In this document: positions 16,801 to 29,659 of the stretch, piece by piece
Numbering within the stretch: position 1 is the first letter of the stretch
Layout of the letters: each line of letters starts with the position of its first letter
Source of the DNA: Argopecten irradians
Lineage: Eukaryota; Mollusca; Bivalvia; Pectinida; Pectinidae
Direction of reading: 5' to 3'
Assembly: GCF_041381155.1 (NCBI RefSeq)
Contig: NC_091147.1
Coordinates: forward strand, 7,772,837 to 7,836,836
Length of the DNA stretch: 64,000 bases
Position numbers and translations under genes: made by a program
Notes under the pieces: model-generated
Database searches by the model: none
Seen by the model: the letters and a program-made list of their open reading frames with translations, nothing else
What the model was told of the DNA's origin: nothing

Positions 16801-19800
16801 TGCTTTTCTTTTACTAATATCAAGCAAGAATTGCCTTCCTTATGTACAATGAGGTGCCCGTAATGCTATATCAGTTATGCAGACCCACGTTTGTGTTGTA
16901 CTTCCTTGTAATAGTGACAATTCACGCCCTTTTGTAGTGTAATCTTACTGAAACTTACTGCAATACACCATGAAGCAGAACGCGCCCAGGAAGGGCACCT
17001 TCTGTTATACTAAAAGTTAGTCGTTTTATCCGTGCGTAGTGAATACGGTTTCAATGACATAAGAAAATTACTTTTAAAGTTAGTCGTTTTATCCGTTCGT
17101 AGTGATTACGGTTTTAAAGACATAATAATAATACCTTTAAAGAAGTATGTCTTGCCGTTTCCTCCCCAAACCATTGCTGCGTCCAGATTATTCGGAACTC
17201 CTCTGAAGCCAAACACAATCCGTTTGGGTCCGTATACTAACTTTCTGTTCTCAAATTTCCAGTAGTATTTCCCCTGTAATATGGATCAATTTTATAAATA
17301 GATTAGATAAGATCTTCATAAATAATACACTATTTTATAAAACCTTTGTCTTTACATTATACCGATCGCAAGTATTTAAACAGCAAACATGGAGAATTAT
17401 CTGATGATTTGACAAATGCCTTTATGATAAGTCTAGAATCCAAGAAATAAAGATACAAAAGAACGAAAACATTAGATCATCTATGTACCTTAAAGATATA
17501 GGTATAGCCATTTTCCCAAGTCAGAGCTGCGTCTACGGGCCCTGACACGCCCTTCCAGTCCGTAGAGATTTTGCGAGGATATCCTTTTTCTATTCCAAGT
17601 TTATTAAGGCGATAATGATATATTCCTACAACGAAAAGACACGGCTTTATTTTCCGGGCGAGTTCATACAAAACATTTTAATTGTGTACGATTTACACTG
17701 TTTGATAAATAAATTTTTTTCCTCAAACTATATGACTGTATTACAAATATATATCTTTAATGATATAGCACTGTTAAAACTGACAATGCAAGCTAAAAGT
17801 ATTCAACGAAACAGAGGTTTTCAAAAATCGTTTCCTCTGAACAATGGTTTCCAAGCAGAGTAAAACAAAATGGCTACTCGCTTCTTTTGAAACGGCACTG
17901 GTATACCAGTGGCTGTTTTAGAATTGTTTTGAAACATGAAACTTCATTACATCTAATTTAATAAAAATCCATACTTTTTAACTTGCATTGTGAGTTTTAA
18001 ATGATTTTGATCCTAACAAATAAGATGAAACATACATGAAACAAATGTCAAACAATCCAAATAATTCCAATTATTCTTCAGAATTGGCCGTGTACCTTTA
18101 AACACGTATGTGGATCCATCCTTTGTACGAGTCATGGCATCTATCGTCGGGTTCCGACAGATTTCGGGGATGTTGACCACGGATGGACGTCTCGTGACTT
18201 GCGGGCGGGTTGGCCTTGGGGTCGGAGCTGGGGTATACGGTCTGCGTGTTGGGGGTGGGCGGAACGGTCGTTGTGTGGTTTTTAAATGGCTGTTCGGTGT
18301 ACCTGTAATTACATATATAAGGACAGATTGTCTTAAGTTGACTCAGTAGACCTCATGATAAAGCAAGTTCTTACTTTACATAATAAAACCTGGATTTTTG
18401 TTAAATGATATATACTTTTTTCACCTGACAGGATAAATAAGCATTGTCTCAGTAGACCCATTCTCGACATTCTTTTGAAGGTTATAAATCTACTCTGACG
18501 TCATCGAATAAGACATGGCACGGTTGCTATACCAACAGGCTCTTTTATTTCTACAGACAGTAGTAAGGCTTCACGTTTTATCAATCCTCTTGATTATCTA
18601 ATGCCAGTACCTGACGTAAGTGTATGTAAAAGTATAGAGTGTCTGTAAGTTAAGTACAAAGCAGTCAAATTAACAAAATCTAAATCTACATTTTGTAAAC
18701 AGTCATTATTAAGTCATATATTAGTGTGAAAACACTTAATATCTCCTTATTCTTCAGTCAGCTAACTAGAGGAGTATATACTGATGTTTCTCAATTTTAT
18801 CAGACTTTCACACTTAAACTGCATATAATGAAAAAACATTGCATCCCTTTAAAACACAGATCAGTCAAGGTTTGTCATAACTAACCGTATAATGCCTGCA
18901 CGGCCTCTACGTCATCCGTGCCCAGGCGGAAGTTCTTCTGGTAACCTTTGTAGAAAGGGGCCATAAGGGCTGAGTATACATCGGAGTGGGCAAGACCTAA
19001 GGAGTGGCCGATTTCATGGACGGCTACTTGGAAAAAGTTTACCCCTGAAACAGAAAACGACAATCGTTATTCTACTATTACTGTGGTCGGAGTACGCAGA
19101 GAAATATCACAGACATGATACTAAACAGTAGACCATACACAATACAAGGCATTTATTTAGAGCATTAAGTTGATTGCATCATTCATTCTAATGTAATAAT
19201 TTAACATCTGAAATATGACAATATCGCAGTAAATTAGGATAAGCGTGTACCGACATACCATCAGAAACATTGATTGTCCAGGGTTCATCCTCGTCGAAGT
19301 GAGCATCCCCGCCGTACTGGGGAAAGAAGGCGTGTGCTAACGTTTGACCTTTCCCATCAAACGGATTATTATCCCCGTGCCAGGAGCGGGCAAACTTGAT
19401 GTCAATATCAACGGCCCCTGATTTCTTCCATATGAACGTTAGCGGTGTTACAGACTGCCACGCCTGTCAAAAACACATAATAGTTCAGGTATTCATATTT
19501 AAAATAAAATTCGTTGATACATTCAATATCAAATGCGATTTATATTTATAATACTTAATTACCACTTCACTAATGGTAAAGACAAAACTGTATAAGGGTT
19601 GAATCAGTTGAGTTAAATCCTTGTTTGCCTGCTTTGAAAGTTAGACTATGTTTGAGTATATTAACAACAATGAACCGTCCGTGTAATAGTCGCAAAGCAT
19701 AGGTTGATACATTAAGCAATTCTATGAGATGATCTTTCTCTTTCTTACAACGTTGGTCCAATATATTCCATCATACTATTTTCAATGTAGAATAGTTAAT

Positions 19801-22800
19801 ATAAGTGAAGTGTCATCATAGTAACATGTGACATACAGTACCACCGGAAGTGTCTAAATTACAAAACACCTGCGACTTACATCAAACGCTCTCCGGATCT
19901 CTGAATCCACGTCCGTTTTAGAAATCTTCTTACTGTATTCTGATATCGTGTATGTGATATCGTATTTAGACCACTTACTCCCTACAATAGAGAATGGATC
20001 ATATATAACAATATACAGTCATGGTACGTAAATCAAGGCAACACTTTTTACAAAGTAGGTGGTAATTTTGTAAATACTTGCTCTAGATATTAGTCCATTG
20101 TGCTCGCTCTATTATCCGTTGTGATGAACAACCAAGAAATTTATTAAAAAGTGAATCGCAGGATATGGTTATATATAATAAATGGATAAAATATATTTTT
20201 GAAGTCCACTTACCGTGTAAAGCATATCGTTTTTTCCTGGCTCTATCTGAAAAACCCATCTCGTCTGAATTTCCACATCGAGGCATCTTCATCATTCGTA
20301 TCGTTTCCGAATCCACTACACCTACAAATCGACACAAGATGTATACCAAATGGAACATGGCAGAATTTTTTTTTCTGCTGAAATGTTTAATAATAATTAT
20401 CTACGATGTAAAGTTGATATATGAGTATTTAAACAAGAATCTCTGGGAGGTAAGTGTAAAAATATTGAGAAACCCATTTGTTTGTATGGGTGTCCCTAAT
20501 CAACACAAACTGCGTATATGTAAATAGGCATCATCGGTAAGTGTAAGAAAGTTGTTAGATGTTGAAAGACGCATCGTATTTTGTCACAAACATCTTGTGA
20601 CTGAAGTATTTAATTTTAAAAAGATGTTTGGTTAGGTTTACAACACTTATGACATAACGACATTACGCTGTATGGATCTCCTTATACCATGCGGATATGG
20701 TGGTGGCTTAACACCCGACGTCTACTCAAACTTCAGTCTTGTTATAATGGGGAGGAGACAACAATACAATAATACATCGCTCTAATTGAATCTTGTCCTT
20801 TTATCATTACACGCTATAAATTATCCGTTGTTAAAAGGGCTCCTTTTGTATGTGCTGAGCATTAGATATATGCCTAATACCTATATCAAAAGAATGCACA
20901 GCAGTGGTGCGTTCACAAGACTCCTTTGAGGAAACTACCTACTCTTCCCATTACTAGTACACTGGATAAATACGGAAGCTACAATTTCTAAGGTCACTGA
21001 CAACTAGAAACTGAGTTTAGAACATTTTAGCTGAATGTGTACATACTGTTATTGATATTTTACGTGTGACGTTCTATTTTCTTGTTGCTTCTAGTCAGCA
21101 CAAACTCTCAAATGTATATGTCTGTGTGTAATCTTCCTCGGATACAAGACATATATACTTGGTATATTCCCTCGAGGCATATATATCTCCACCTTTTGTT
21201 CTGTACAGAATGTATAGACGTGTTTTTCACGTATCACACCGCTCTAGTTATCATGACATTATCTACATCAGTGGTTCCTTTTCTACTAACAATTTCAGAC
21301 ATGCTACATTATGTATAACTATGATCATATAAAACTGTTATACACCTGGCAATTGGGAGATGAGAAATTCATTGGGAACCAGGCTATAGGTATGTAAATA
21401 GTAGGTTTTGTTTTTTCACATCCAGGTGGCTTTTGTACATGTTGTCTGTAATGCAAGATATATCTTTACCAATGCATGGGATAAAAAGCATACATATCTT
21501 AAATATCCGTATCATTCCTTTTTTAACAAGACGGATGTAGATAAATGTAAGATGGGTCACCATGTCATCAATATTAAACAACCTGATGTGGCATTTGTTT
21601 AAAATACCTTTAATTTTAATTGATATCTGGTTGAAATGTATATAAATCAATGCATTATAAATCATCAAAGAAGTCAATTGCATGATTTATGATATTGGTT
21701 GTAATTATATTTACATGAGATATGACTATAAGAAAATTAACATAGCTGTTATACATTCCAAAACCTATCTTACATTGCTATATATCATATGAGAACGTGG
21801 TTGAAAAACACAGGGAAATGGGAGAACGAGTTGCGAAAAGCCGAAAACAAAAAGCACCTTTGATGAATCAGTTATAATTATCATTTACAATCCCATTGTA
21901 ATGTAAATAGCAACGTAAGTAAGCAGATCATACTATACAGTTAACCACCCGGGGGGTAAGGCACGAGCACGTGCCTTCCATTTTTATCGGCAGTATTATG
22001 GCCTAATTGGCACTGGAACCGACCCGTGTTCTGACAGGCTGCCACGAGGCCAGATACCAGGCAAGGATAAGTCTTCACATCTTCACAAAACAATGGCAGC
22101 TTTATTTTCTGTTCCATTTGATAGAGCTGAGCACAACGTGTGGATGTGTCGATTCCAAATATACAGTTTCACAATGAACGTTTGTGTTAACACTATATTA
22201 CAAGTACTTCATGTGTTTTTAACCTTTCTCACAAAGAACATCTGTGTTTACTGTGTGTTACGTCTATTCATTTGTCCTGATGAAATTAGAAGATCGTCAT
22301 TCTGAACGTCATTAGCTTATGGCTGCTTGATAAAATCTATGTTATAACTAAAACATCAGAGCTTCGTTCTTGTTTTTCAGACAATAAGTTATCAGTTGTC
22401 CTTGACCTTCGATAGTCCGCATTTTAGTGTTATTTTACATTCAACGAGAGTATTGCATATTTCAGACCAGAAAATTTAAATAAATTTGCAAATATTCAAA
22501 TTACACATGACACTCTAACCATGGTGGCCTATATACTGCATATCTAACAAACCAGATCTACCAGTCTCCTAAATCCTTCTAAAGAGACACATCACACATT
22601 TTGACATCTAAATGGCATCAGTAAAATAAATGTACCAGGTACGTAATGTTATGTAACTCATATATTCACGTCTTGAGCACAGTTTAACTTCAATATATAT
22701 TCAAATCGGCCTTCAAAGAGAGGCGGATAACCCAACGCCTTTGATGCATTGCCAATATCATACTCTCGTTTCTGCTACACCTTATTTGATGATCTTATGG

Positions 22801-25800
22801 GTAATTAACAAGTAAGATATAAATACGAAAAGGTAATACAACTACTGCAAATGAGTTATGTAATTAAACACAGTCCTGATATGAAAAGAGCAACTCGTCT
22901 AGATCTAATGTCTCTGAAGAGGGATATTTTTCTGAGTATGGATCCGACTTTATCTTCCCAACATGGCTACTTGACGAAATGAGAGATACCTATAAATCAA
23001 AGGCTAATTTCTAAGTATCAATTGTAATTTGTCGGCAGTATCTGATACAAAGGGGTCTGGCTATGCACCTGTATATTGTCTAGGGACTGGGAAGATCCCA
23101 CAAAGGGTCATAACTACATCCGATTACTTTGATAGATATGTGTCATGGCCCACAAAGTAGCACGTGATTTCAAACATAAATCATCATCTTTATCATCCAA
23201 GCGTTTCATTACATTATCGGGGGTCCCTCGGTACACATAGGTTCAAATATCGGACAAAGTTAGCCGGACGCGTGATCACATCAACCACATCTATCAGCGT
23301 CTGCTGCTCAATCGAATGTTTCAAATAAATTGCTGCCTTATTCATAAGAAAACTTAAAATGATAAGTTATGAGACACTCAAGAGTGAGTTTAATATGTTT
23401 GCACTTTCAAACTAACTTGTACAAGGAATGATATGTATCGTGCCACCTCTTAACGAGGATATTGCGATCTTATCCATTTTTACACAGAGTACATGTTATA
23501 GTCTTGTTCGACAGGAATAGTAACTGTAATTCCAAATATGGTCTTTGGTAGGGTATTTGTTGGTATCACCATATGGAATGCACTTGAATCTATGACTTAA
23601 AGCGAGATATGTAACTACTAAAATTTAATACATACTCAAAATTAATGGATATACATACATACCCCGGAGATATAAACTATTGAATCATTTTCCAAACAGA
23701 AATTACGTAACGGCATCATTGGTAAAAACCAAAGTTTGTATACTAGATGGCGTTGTTAAACGGCTACATTAGGACTTAACACATAAAAGTATAAGTAAAT
23801 TGTATAGATATGTTTGGTTTACCCCTAGAGTCAGTAACATTGTGAGTATCGATTCCCTCTACAAAGATCTGTCTACATTTGTTGCTGTCCCAAACTAAAC
23901 TCACGTTTGAAGGCATGCCTCGGCCGATTGTGGCCCAGAGCTGAGATAATGACATAACAATCGATCGGGGACGGCTTTGATAGACTCCAATCTGGTTTAA
24001 TTAGGATATGTCCACAAAAGGCGATAATTAGAGGTGTTGAACGTATCCAGAACTACACATTTCAATTACGTCATTTATGTAACCAATAAAATAGTTTGTT
24101 TTATACACAGTACCAATAAATACCTTGTATGTGGTTTAATGTTAATTACTAGTTAGTACGATCAAGTGGATTTCATGCAAATAAGTGTTTTATGACCTAC
24201 TTTCATTCCATATTAAGATCCAATGTTGATAACCTGATGTTGCTGCTACATAATGTATAGTGGTCAATATTACATTATTGGTTGTGTATATACGCGAACA
24301 CCAAGAATTCTAGTTGATGTCAGCGTTGCATTATATGGTACATCGAGCATTTACAAGATAGCCATTGAAAATTATTAAAACCTCCTAGTCTCTGAAACAA
24401 TGCTTAATAGACCAATCTTATCATTTCAGCTAGCCAAGATAAGTTGGCTGGATAGTCAGGGGAATACTATCAATAATTTATAAATAGCTTCCTAGTTATT
24501 TTTGAAGTAGGACGTATGTTTTATATGTGTTTTCCTCCGTGTCAAATGGTCTCCCCATGTCAGTTTCTATTTCCTATATTTCACCGTTTGACATAATCCA
24601 TTTCGAAACCAGACGAAAACACAATCTACAGTATTAGCCTTCCAAAACATAATTACTGTTTTAGTTTTGCGATCGAACAACCAACTCCACCACTGCCGGG
24701 TCTATTGTCAACAGCACGATTGAAAAACGTCTGGTCCAATATAGTTTTAATGATTAAAGCCTCCAGAACAACGCTTTTGTCCAGCTTTTGTTCTTCTCAA
24801 TTCGCTATTGAATTACAAATCCAGGATGCTTGTTTGCTTGATTACTTTAACGTCCTATTTACAGCTAAGGTCATGTAAGGACAGCCTCCCATGCTTGCAG
24901 TGTGTAGCGTGTGTGAAGTGCGAGGTGCGTGTTTTGGGAGACTTCGGTATGTCCGCGTTGTGTCTTCTTGTATAGTGGAACTGTTGCCCTTTTCATAGTG
25001 CTTTATCACTGGAGCATGCCGCCGAAGACACCAAAAGAAAAGATCCTAAATTTAGTCGCCTTTACACAACGTCAACACAACTTTGCACAATTGGTTCTTA
25101 AAGCTTCAAGTCACAAATATGATTAATATGAAATAAGGTAATATTTTAACTGTATTCATTATTGAAGATAACAATTCTTGGATACTTTGTTGTTTAATTG
25201 GTAGATTAGCCCCAGGAGATATTCATGGTTAGCTTGATACTTACCAGTAATTGGTAGACCGGCCATGCGTTGGAACTGCGCTATCCCATTGCTGACGACT
25301 TCCTGTGAACGTAAAGATCCACTATGTGTCCCGTCATTGGATAGGTAGCCATACTTCATTAAATAACTCTGAAACAAAGAGAAACAATAATGTATAGTTA
25401 TTCCAGAAAATATTCAGACACAAAATTTAAATTATAATTAACTTTCATTAAACAGACGTTGATAAATGCTGAATATATTTCTATATGTCGTGAACTCTTA
25501 GCATAAATACCAGTCTAGTGTGAAATAAAAAAAGTGTATAAAAATGAGAACTCTATCATCACATTGTCATAAACAGGAATAAAGTAATGTAATATTTAAT
25601 ATATTCACGAATACAATAATAGGATAATAAACGCAATTGCATTAACTTTGTGTCGGCTGGTCCTGATAACGGCATGATAGAAACAAGTGTTATAGAAACA
25701 AAACCCTTCTTCAAAGACAAACCCTGGTATCGGTCAGTCAATGCGGTTCGATTTTGTTTAGATATCTTAAAAGGCATATTACATGGATCTGTAACATATA

Positions 25801-28800
25801 TCTGGAACTAAAACTTATTCATTTTGTTTAGACTTTGTATCCTCTTCAACCTAGTGTGGCTATTCACTCTGTGATTCACACGTTGAACTTCAATGATGGG
25901 CCTAATTGAAGGTTTCTGTTTCAGATTTGAACGCCTCCTAAACATTTATTCGTGTCAAAGTGCATTTTTATTACTTGTATCTCTTTTAAGTGTTCTTTGA
26001 ATAGCCCACATTGTGAAGAAGGTTCAAATAAATTAACCTTTCTAATGCCATATCTTGTGAAAATATCGAAAATCGTTAATGAGGCTTATTGGTGGTAGCG
26101 GTAGGTAACTTTAGTAGTCTGGATGAGATGCGTGCCCTGGTATGCAGGCCGCCATCTCTTCACAGGTGATGCAAGGTATACAATAGTCGGTCTAGGGGTC
26201 TGCCTTTGATCTCTGTTGGCAATCCGAATGAGACATTCTTCATAGCTATAATGCCAATGGTAAGGAGGATATCGTTCGCCGGATGACGACACGATCTCTT
26301 AGAGTGATTAAACCAGAAGAGGGTAGCAGCTTCTATGGTCTGATGTTGGTGGTTGTTGTGGTACGGTATTATGAGTTAGGGAGTTCTGTCTTAATGTACC
26401 TTTATGTAGAGGTGAGCCAATGCGAAGTACGGCTTTCTTCCCTTGTGTACTTCAGGAGATGTAAAGTAAGGTGGAATGTTTTCAAGCTCTCATACGCTTA
26501 TCCATATGCATATTCCATACAGAATGTGTCTATGCACGGGGACATTAATGATATGAAATAAACACATTGTCTTCAAGATTAAGTATTCAAACAGAAAAAG
26601 TCCCCATACATGGTGATTAATATCGTATAAGACGCTTTACAATTTTAAAAAATAGAAGTGCAACTAAATAAATAAAAATAATTTGTTTCGTTAATAATAT
26701 GATAAAGTACTCTTGAACAAAATTGAATACGTATTTCGAATCGTAAGAAGTCTCCCGATAAGGTCACCACCTTAATCAGACCAGACGTTCACCTAGAACA
26801 AACGTTTCTGCTCCGTTGATTAAAGTCACAATATCATACACACATTAGTCACTGGGGTCGAATCTAAACTCAAACGTAAAACACGTTTGAAGAGTACGTA
26901 TGGGTTTTACCAGTGGTTACTGAGTTATAAAATTCGTTGTATTGCTGTATTATTCGCTAAATACTTTAATTTATTTTCATTATCCGTTAATACAAGAAGA
27001 TACATTTTAAAACTGATCAAAACAAATTAAATTACGATTTTCATAATAAATTGAATCTTTTTTACAATAATCCTGACAAACGTGTCGATAGCATGACTAT
27101 GTGATAAGGCTGGAATTACATCGTATGCTTTAGCCCAACTTTGAGATAATCCACCAGGTGTGCAATGCTATGTCACTGGGTGACAAATGATCAGGATGCA
27201 TGACTTTTTATCGGCGAGGTTATTTCAGGGTGGTGAAAAGCAGAAGTACCAGGAATACCAACAGTCAGTATCAAACAAATGTCCTAAATATGTCTGAATT
27301 GGCAAAAAAATATAAATATCTTGACAATGCATGACTAGTTATTTCACACACAAAAATCTATATAGCCATCTTTAACTCCAAATGACAAAAAAGTATATAT
27401 ATAACTATAAAACAGGTAACGACTAACAGGCCTTAGACTCATCAATGTAGGTAACACACAAGTACATGACAGTTCAAGATCTAATAAGCCGTTGAGTCAA
27501 AGTCTAGATCGTGATGCAGTGAAAAGTTATATTTCATGCTCACATCCCAAACTCTAACTGTAGGCATATTCTATTTACTCTTTCTTAAAAGTATATCAAT
27601 CGTCACTAGGATTCATGATCAATTATACGCAATACGTCTGCATGTAGCAAATTTTCTGATTTCTCTGTTTCAGTTAATGTAAATGACTTTTTCATACGTT
27701 AATTACAACAGGGGTTTGGCCGTTGTAGGAACAATAGTGCTACTAGGCGATAAGGAAACACTACAGGTATCATTAAATGACCGCAGTCTCCCAAAGCATA
27801 TAGATATTCATATACGCAAAACATCATACAGGGAAGTTACCTTGAAATGCCCTTAATTGTTCATAGGATGTTAAGCATTATCAATATACCAACACGAAGT
27901 AGAATGTCCAGTAAGGGAACCTAGTGATTTTACGTTCAAGTTACGATCGGCCCTGCAGGTAGGGCGTTAGAATTGTACCTGCTGCCCCTATTGCATGATC
28001 GTAAGAGGCGACTAAATTTAGGATCTTATCTTTTCTCTTCTTCCTAACTGACTTTATCTTTCCTAGTGCCTTCCTTGGCATCGCCTCACTTTTGGCCTTG
28101 AGTTGAGCGTTCGCCCCTGTGAGGAAGGCTCTGGGTTCTGTCCCCTGGCCGAGACACACCAAAGTCTATAAAAGTGGTAGTTTCTGCTCCTGCTTAGCGC
28201 TCAGCATACAGGGAGTGGGACGACTGGTTCGCCCGTTGTCAGTATAATGTGACCGGGTGAGGTGTGTTGCCTGGTGTCTTCGGCAGCATGCTTCAGTGAT
28301 ATAGCACTATAAAAAGGGCAATAGTTCCACTATACAAGAAGACACAACACGAATATACCGCAGTCTCCCAAAACACGCACCTCGCACAACATACACGCAA
28401 CACTACGCATACATGGGAGGCCGTCCTTACATGACCATAGCTGTAAATAGGACGTTAATAAATCAAACAAACAAACAAAGATCGTTACATAGTCGGTAAA
28501 ACAAACAATAACATTGTGTAGTCTCGTACTACTAATTAATGATCAATGTAGCAAAAGACAATGCTGTTACCAACGTACAGGTAGGACTTGATTCACCGAC
28601 ATTCGATCATAACAATGGTCGATTGATCTCTTTGGCAATATCTAAACAAACTATGAATCTGACATGGGTAATCATCCTAATATCAAGACTAGAACGACCT
28701 TGCATTTTTGTCCACAAAACTTTATTCAGAAGCGAATTATATGTCATTTAAATATAGTTTTTACTAGGATAAAGCTGTTCATACTTTACGTCACGGTATG

Positions 28801-29658
28801 CTTTATATAGGGCAATTATTGGAATAGTGCACAAAGGCATAAAGCATTGTCGTATGCATAGATAACTACATCACAGTGGTGAATAAACACTGGCTAAATA
28901 CAAAATTAAACTGTGTGTGTTATGTTAAGACTGAAATATATTTCCCTTACCCCATGCCGGGACTATAGCGTACACCAGATATGTGGATCTGTCAGGAACA
29001 GAAATAAGTTTTATGCAGTAAAAGATACGTTTATATATAAGTGGTCTCTGGGTAAAAACATGTCTAGCTCACTTATACACACACTAACACAGATACCATC
29101 GCGAAAACCTGGGTATATATTGTACAGCGACAAAGGGGGTACTCCTATGTACAACTATATTAATTATGGGTGAGTTAGTACTGGGTATGTAAAATATCAC
29201 TTGGTAACTGTCATTAGAAAGGTCTCTGACGACAGTTACTGAATAATGACAGAATTCTAAAAATAGGGTTAAAGTGAAATATTCCAGTATATTATTTACA
29301 ACCGAATTACAGGCACAAATAGCTGTAATTGCCCTGCGACAAATATTGGGCGCTGTATATACAGTAAAGCAATAATTTGGCGACACAACAAAGTACGCAG
29401 ACATATTCCAGGTAACTCGTCAAACAAAAAAGATTGAGCAAATGCCTCTTTGAATATTTTACAGAGATTTAAAAAAAGGAGTAATTATCCTCTGAATATA
29501 CAGATGACTCAAATGGTTGTATAATGCAGTGACATGCTATGGAAAAAACGACAAAGAAACGATTTACTCACCACACTCTCGCTTGAGAATTCCTTTTTAG
29601 CAAAACACTGATTTGTTACTAAGGTAACAATCACAGCCAGTATTACAATAGAATCCAT
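13556..29658 (-). CDS. Matrix metalloproteinase, furin-activated, hemopexin-bearing, probably GPI-anchored (11 coding exons, complete)
   Basis: Zinc endopeptidase that cleaves extracellular matrix and pericellular proteins. Exons 29572-29658, 25245-25368, 20214-20321, 19881-19981, 19259-19463, 18886-19044, 18096-18302, 17489-17625, 17135-17273, 15439-15611 and 13556-13828 join with matching phases into 570 residues. Order: signal peptide 1-20; prodomain with cysteine switch PRCGNSD (84-90, C86); furin site RKKR (99-102); catalytic domain with structural-zinc ligands H169, D171, H184, H195, catalytic [11 protein letters not shown] (218-228, E219) and Met-turn M236; Pro/Thr/Arg-rich hinge (about 263-305); hemopexin domain closed by C310 and C496; acidic linker; hydrophobic end 553-570 with no residues after it. 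The lack of a cytoplasmic tail suggests GPI anchoring, as in human MMP17/MMP25 and Drosophila Mmp2. No fibronectin inserts. The switch has NS where most members have VP or NP. Single gene, long first introns. Confidence 0.96.
15439..15611 (-). CDS. MMP exon 10: hemopexin blade 3-4
   Basis: Acceptor cctttttag, donor TCG|gtaagt. Encodes [34 protein letters not shown] and KNYYRYND. Confidence 0.92.
15774..15970. repeat. Degenerate ~47-bp tandem repeat in MMP intron
   Basis: Four to five units built around 'catgaattaccacatt', 'tccatat' and 'tagatatttattgac'. Units differ by small changes, and the second unit is shortened. Confidence 0.8.
17012..17125. repeat. 63-bp direct duplication abutting MMP exon 9
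   Basis: 'aaagttagtcgttttatccg' occurs at 17013 and 17076, with the following 'cgtagtga-tacggttt-aa-gacataa' also repeated. The second copy ends only about 10 bases from the exon 9 donor. Confidence 0.85.
17135..17273 (-). CDS. MMP exon 9: hemopexin blade 2-3
   Basis: Acceptor atattacag, donor AAAG|gtatta. Encodes [15 protein letters not shown] and [19 protein letters not shown]. Confidence 0.92.
17489..17625 (-). CDS. MMP exon 8: hemopexin blade 1-2
   Basis: Acceptor cgttgtag, donor AAG|gtacat. Encodes [18 protein letters not shown] and [15 protein letters not shown], typical hemopexin blade pieces. Confidence 0.92.
18096..18302 (-). CDS. MMP exon 7: Pro/Thr/Arg-rich hinge and first hemopexin residues
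   Basis: Acceptor gtaattacag, donor AAAG|gtacac. The hinge is rich in P, T and R. The exon then encodes [13 protein letters not shown], which opens the hemopexin domain with its first cysteine. This stretch is GC-richer than its surroundings. Confidence 0.93.
18886..19044 (-). CDS. MMP exon 6: catalytic zinc motif and Met-turn
   Basis: Acceptor tctgtttcag, donor TACG|gttagt. Encodes [15 protein letters not shown] and ALMAPFY, then [14 protein letters not shown], the end of the catalytic domain. Confidence 0.97.
19259..19463 (-). CDS. MMP exon 5: structural zinc and calcium sites
   Basis: Acceptor tttttgacag, donor GATG|gtatgt. Encodes [30 protein letters not shown] and [13 protein letters not shown]. 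The HxD...H...H set binds the structural zinc. Confidence 0.96.
19881..19981 (-). CDS. MMP exon 4: start of catalytic domain
   Basis: Acceptor ctattgtag, donor GAT|gtaagt. Encodes [16 protein letters not shown] and [10 protein letters not shown], the first strand and first helix of the catalytic domain. Confidence 0.94.
20214..20321 (-). CDS. MMP exon 3: cysteine switch and furin site
   Basis: Acceptor cgatttgtag, donor CACG|gtaagt. Encodes [14 protein letters not shown] and [11 protein letters not shown]. Cys86 should hold the catalytic zinc in the zymogen, and a furin-type convertase should cut after Arg102. Confidence 0.95.
20322..25244 (-). other. MMP intron 2 (4.9 kb)
   Basis: AT-rich and non-coding on both strands as far as I can see. 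A family A fragment lies at 24,836-25,068. A GC-richer patch at 21,945-22,070 holds a 7-bp inverted repeat (aaggcac...gtgcctt) but nothing I recognise. Confidence 0.6.
24836..25068 (-). mobile_element. Family A element, internally deleted copy
   Basis: The 3' end (ACTTTAACGTCCTATTTACAG on the plus strand) through the 'gccgaagacacca' block is intact. The sequence then jumps to 'aaagaaaagatcctaaattt', the far 5' part, so roughly 250 bases of the middle are missing compared with the copy at 27.9-28.5 kb. Confidence 0.85.
25245..25368 (-). CDS. MMP exon 2: prodomain (peptidoglycan-binding-like)
   Basis: Acceptor ctttgtttcag, donor ACTG|gtaagt. Encodes YLMKYGYL and [12 protein letters not shown], the standard MMP prodomain helices. 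Confidence 0.94.
25369..29571 (-). other. MMP intron 1 (4.2 kb)
   Basis: Non-coding, with one nearly full family A element (27,949-28,480). Open frames near 26.1-26.6 kb carry no recognisable domain. Confidence 0.6.
27949..28480 (+). mobile_element. Family A dispersed element, near full length (~530 bp)
   Basis: Best reference copy. It starts near GGCCCTGCAGGTAGGGCGTT, passes through 'gcatgatcgtaagaggcgac', 'gtgggacgactggttcgccc' and 'gggaggccgtccttacatga', and ends ATAGGACGTTAATAAATC followed by a CAAA repeat tail. The oriented repetitive tail suggests a LINE-mobilised (SINE-like) element. I cannot see a clear tRNA-type head. It lies in the antisense direction inside MMP intron 1. Confidence 0.85.
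29572..29658 (-). CDS. MMP exon 1: signal peptide
   Basis: 29 codons starting [20 protein letters not shown], a typical n/h/c signal peptide with a likely cut after Ala20. The donor is GTG|gtgagt, phase 0. Confidence 0.92.
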
Positions 29659-29659
29659 A

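Larger units (their letters stand above)
13829..17134 (-). other. MMP introns 9 and 10 (exon 10 lies between)
   Basis: Apart from exon 10 (15439-15611) this is non-coding. It holds a ~47-bp degenerate tandem repeat (15774-15970) and a 63-bp duplication reaching the edge of exon 9 (17012-17125). A 110-codon plus-strand frame (16400-16732) shows no domain. Confidence 0.6.

Noticed and set aside
20165..20527. 120-codon plus-strand frame
   Set aside because: It is antisense to MMP exon 3, whose minus-strand reading has clear homology and splice sites.
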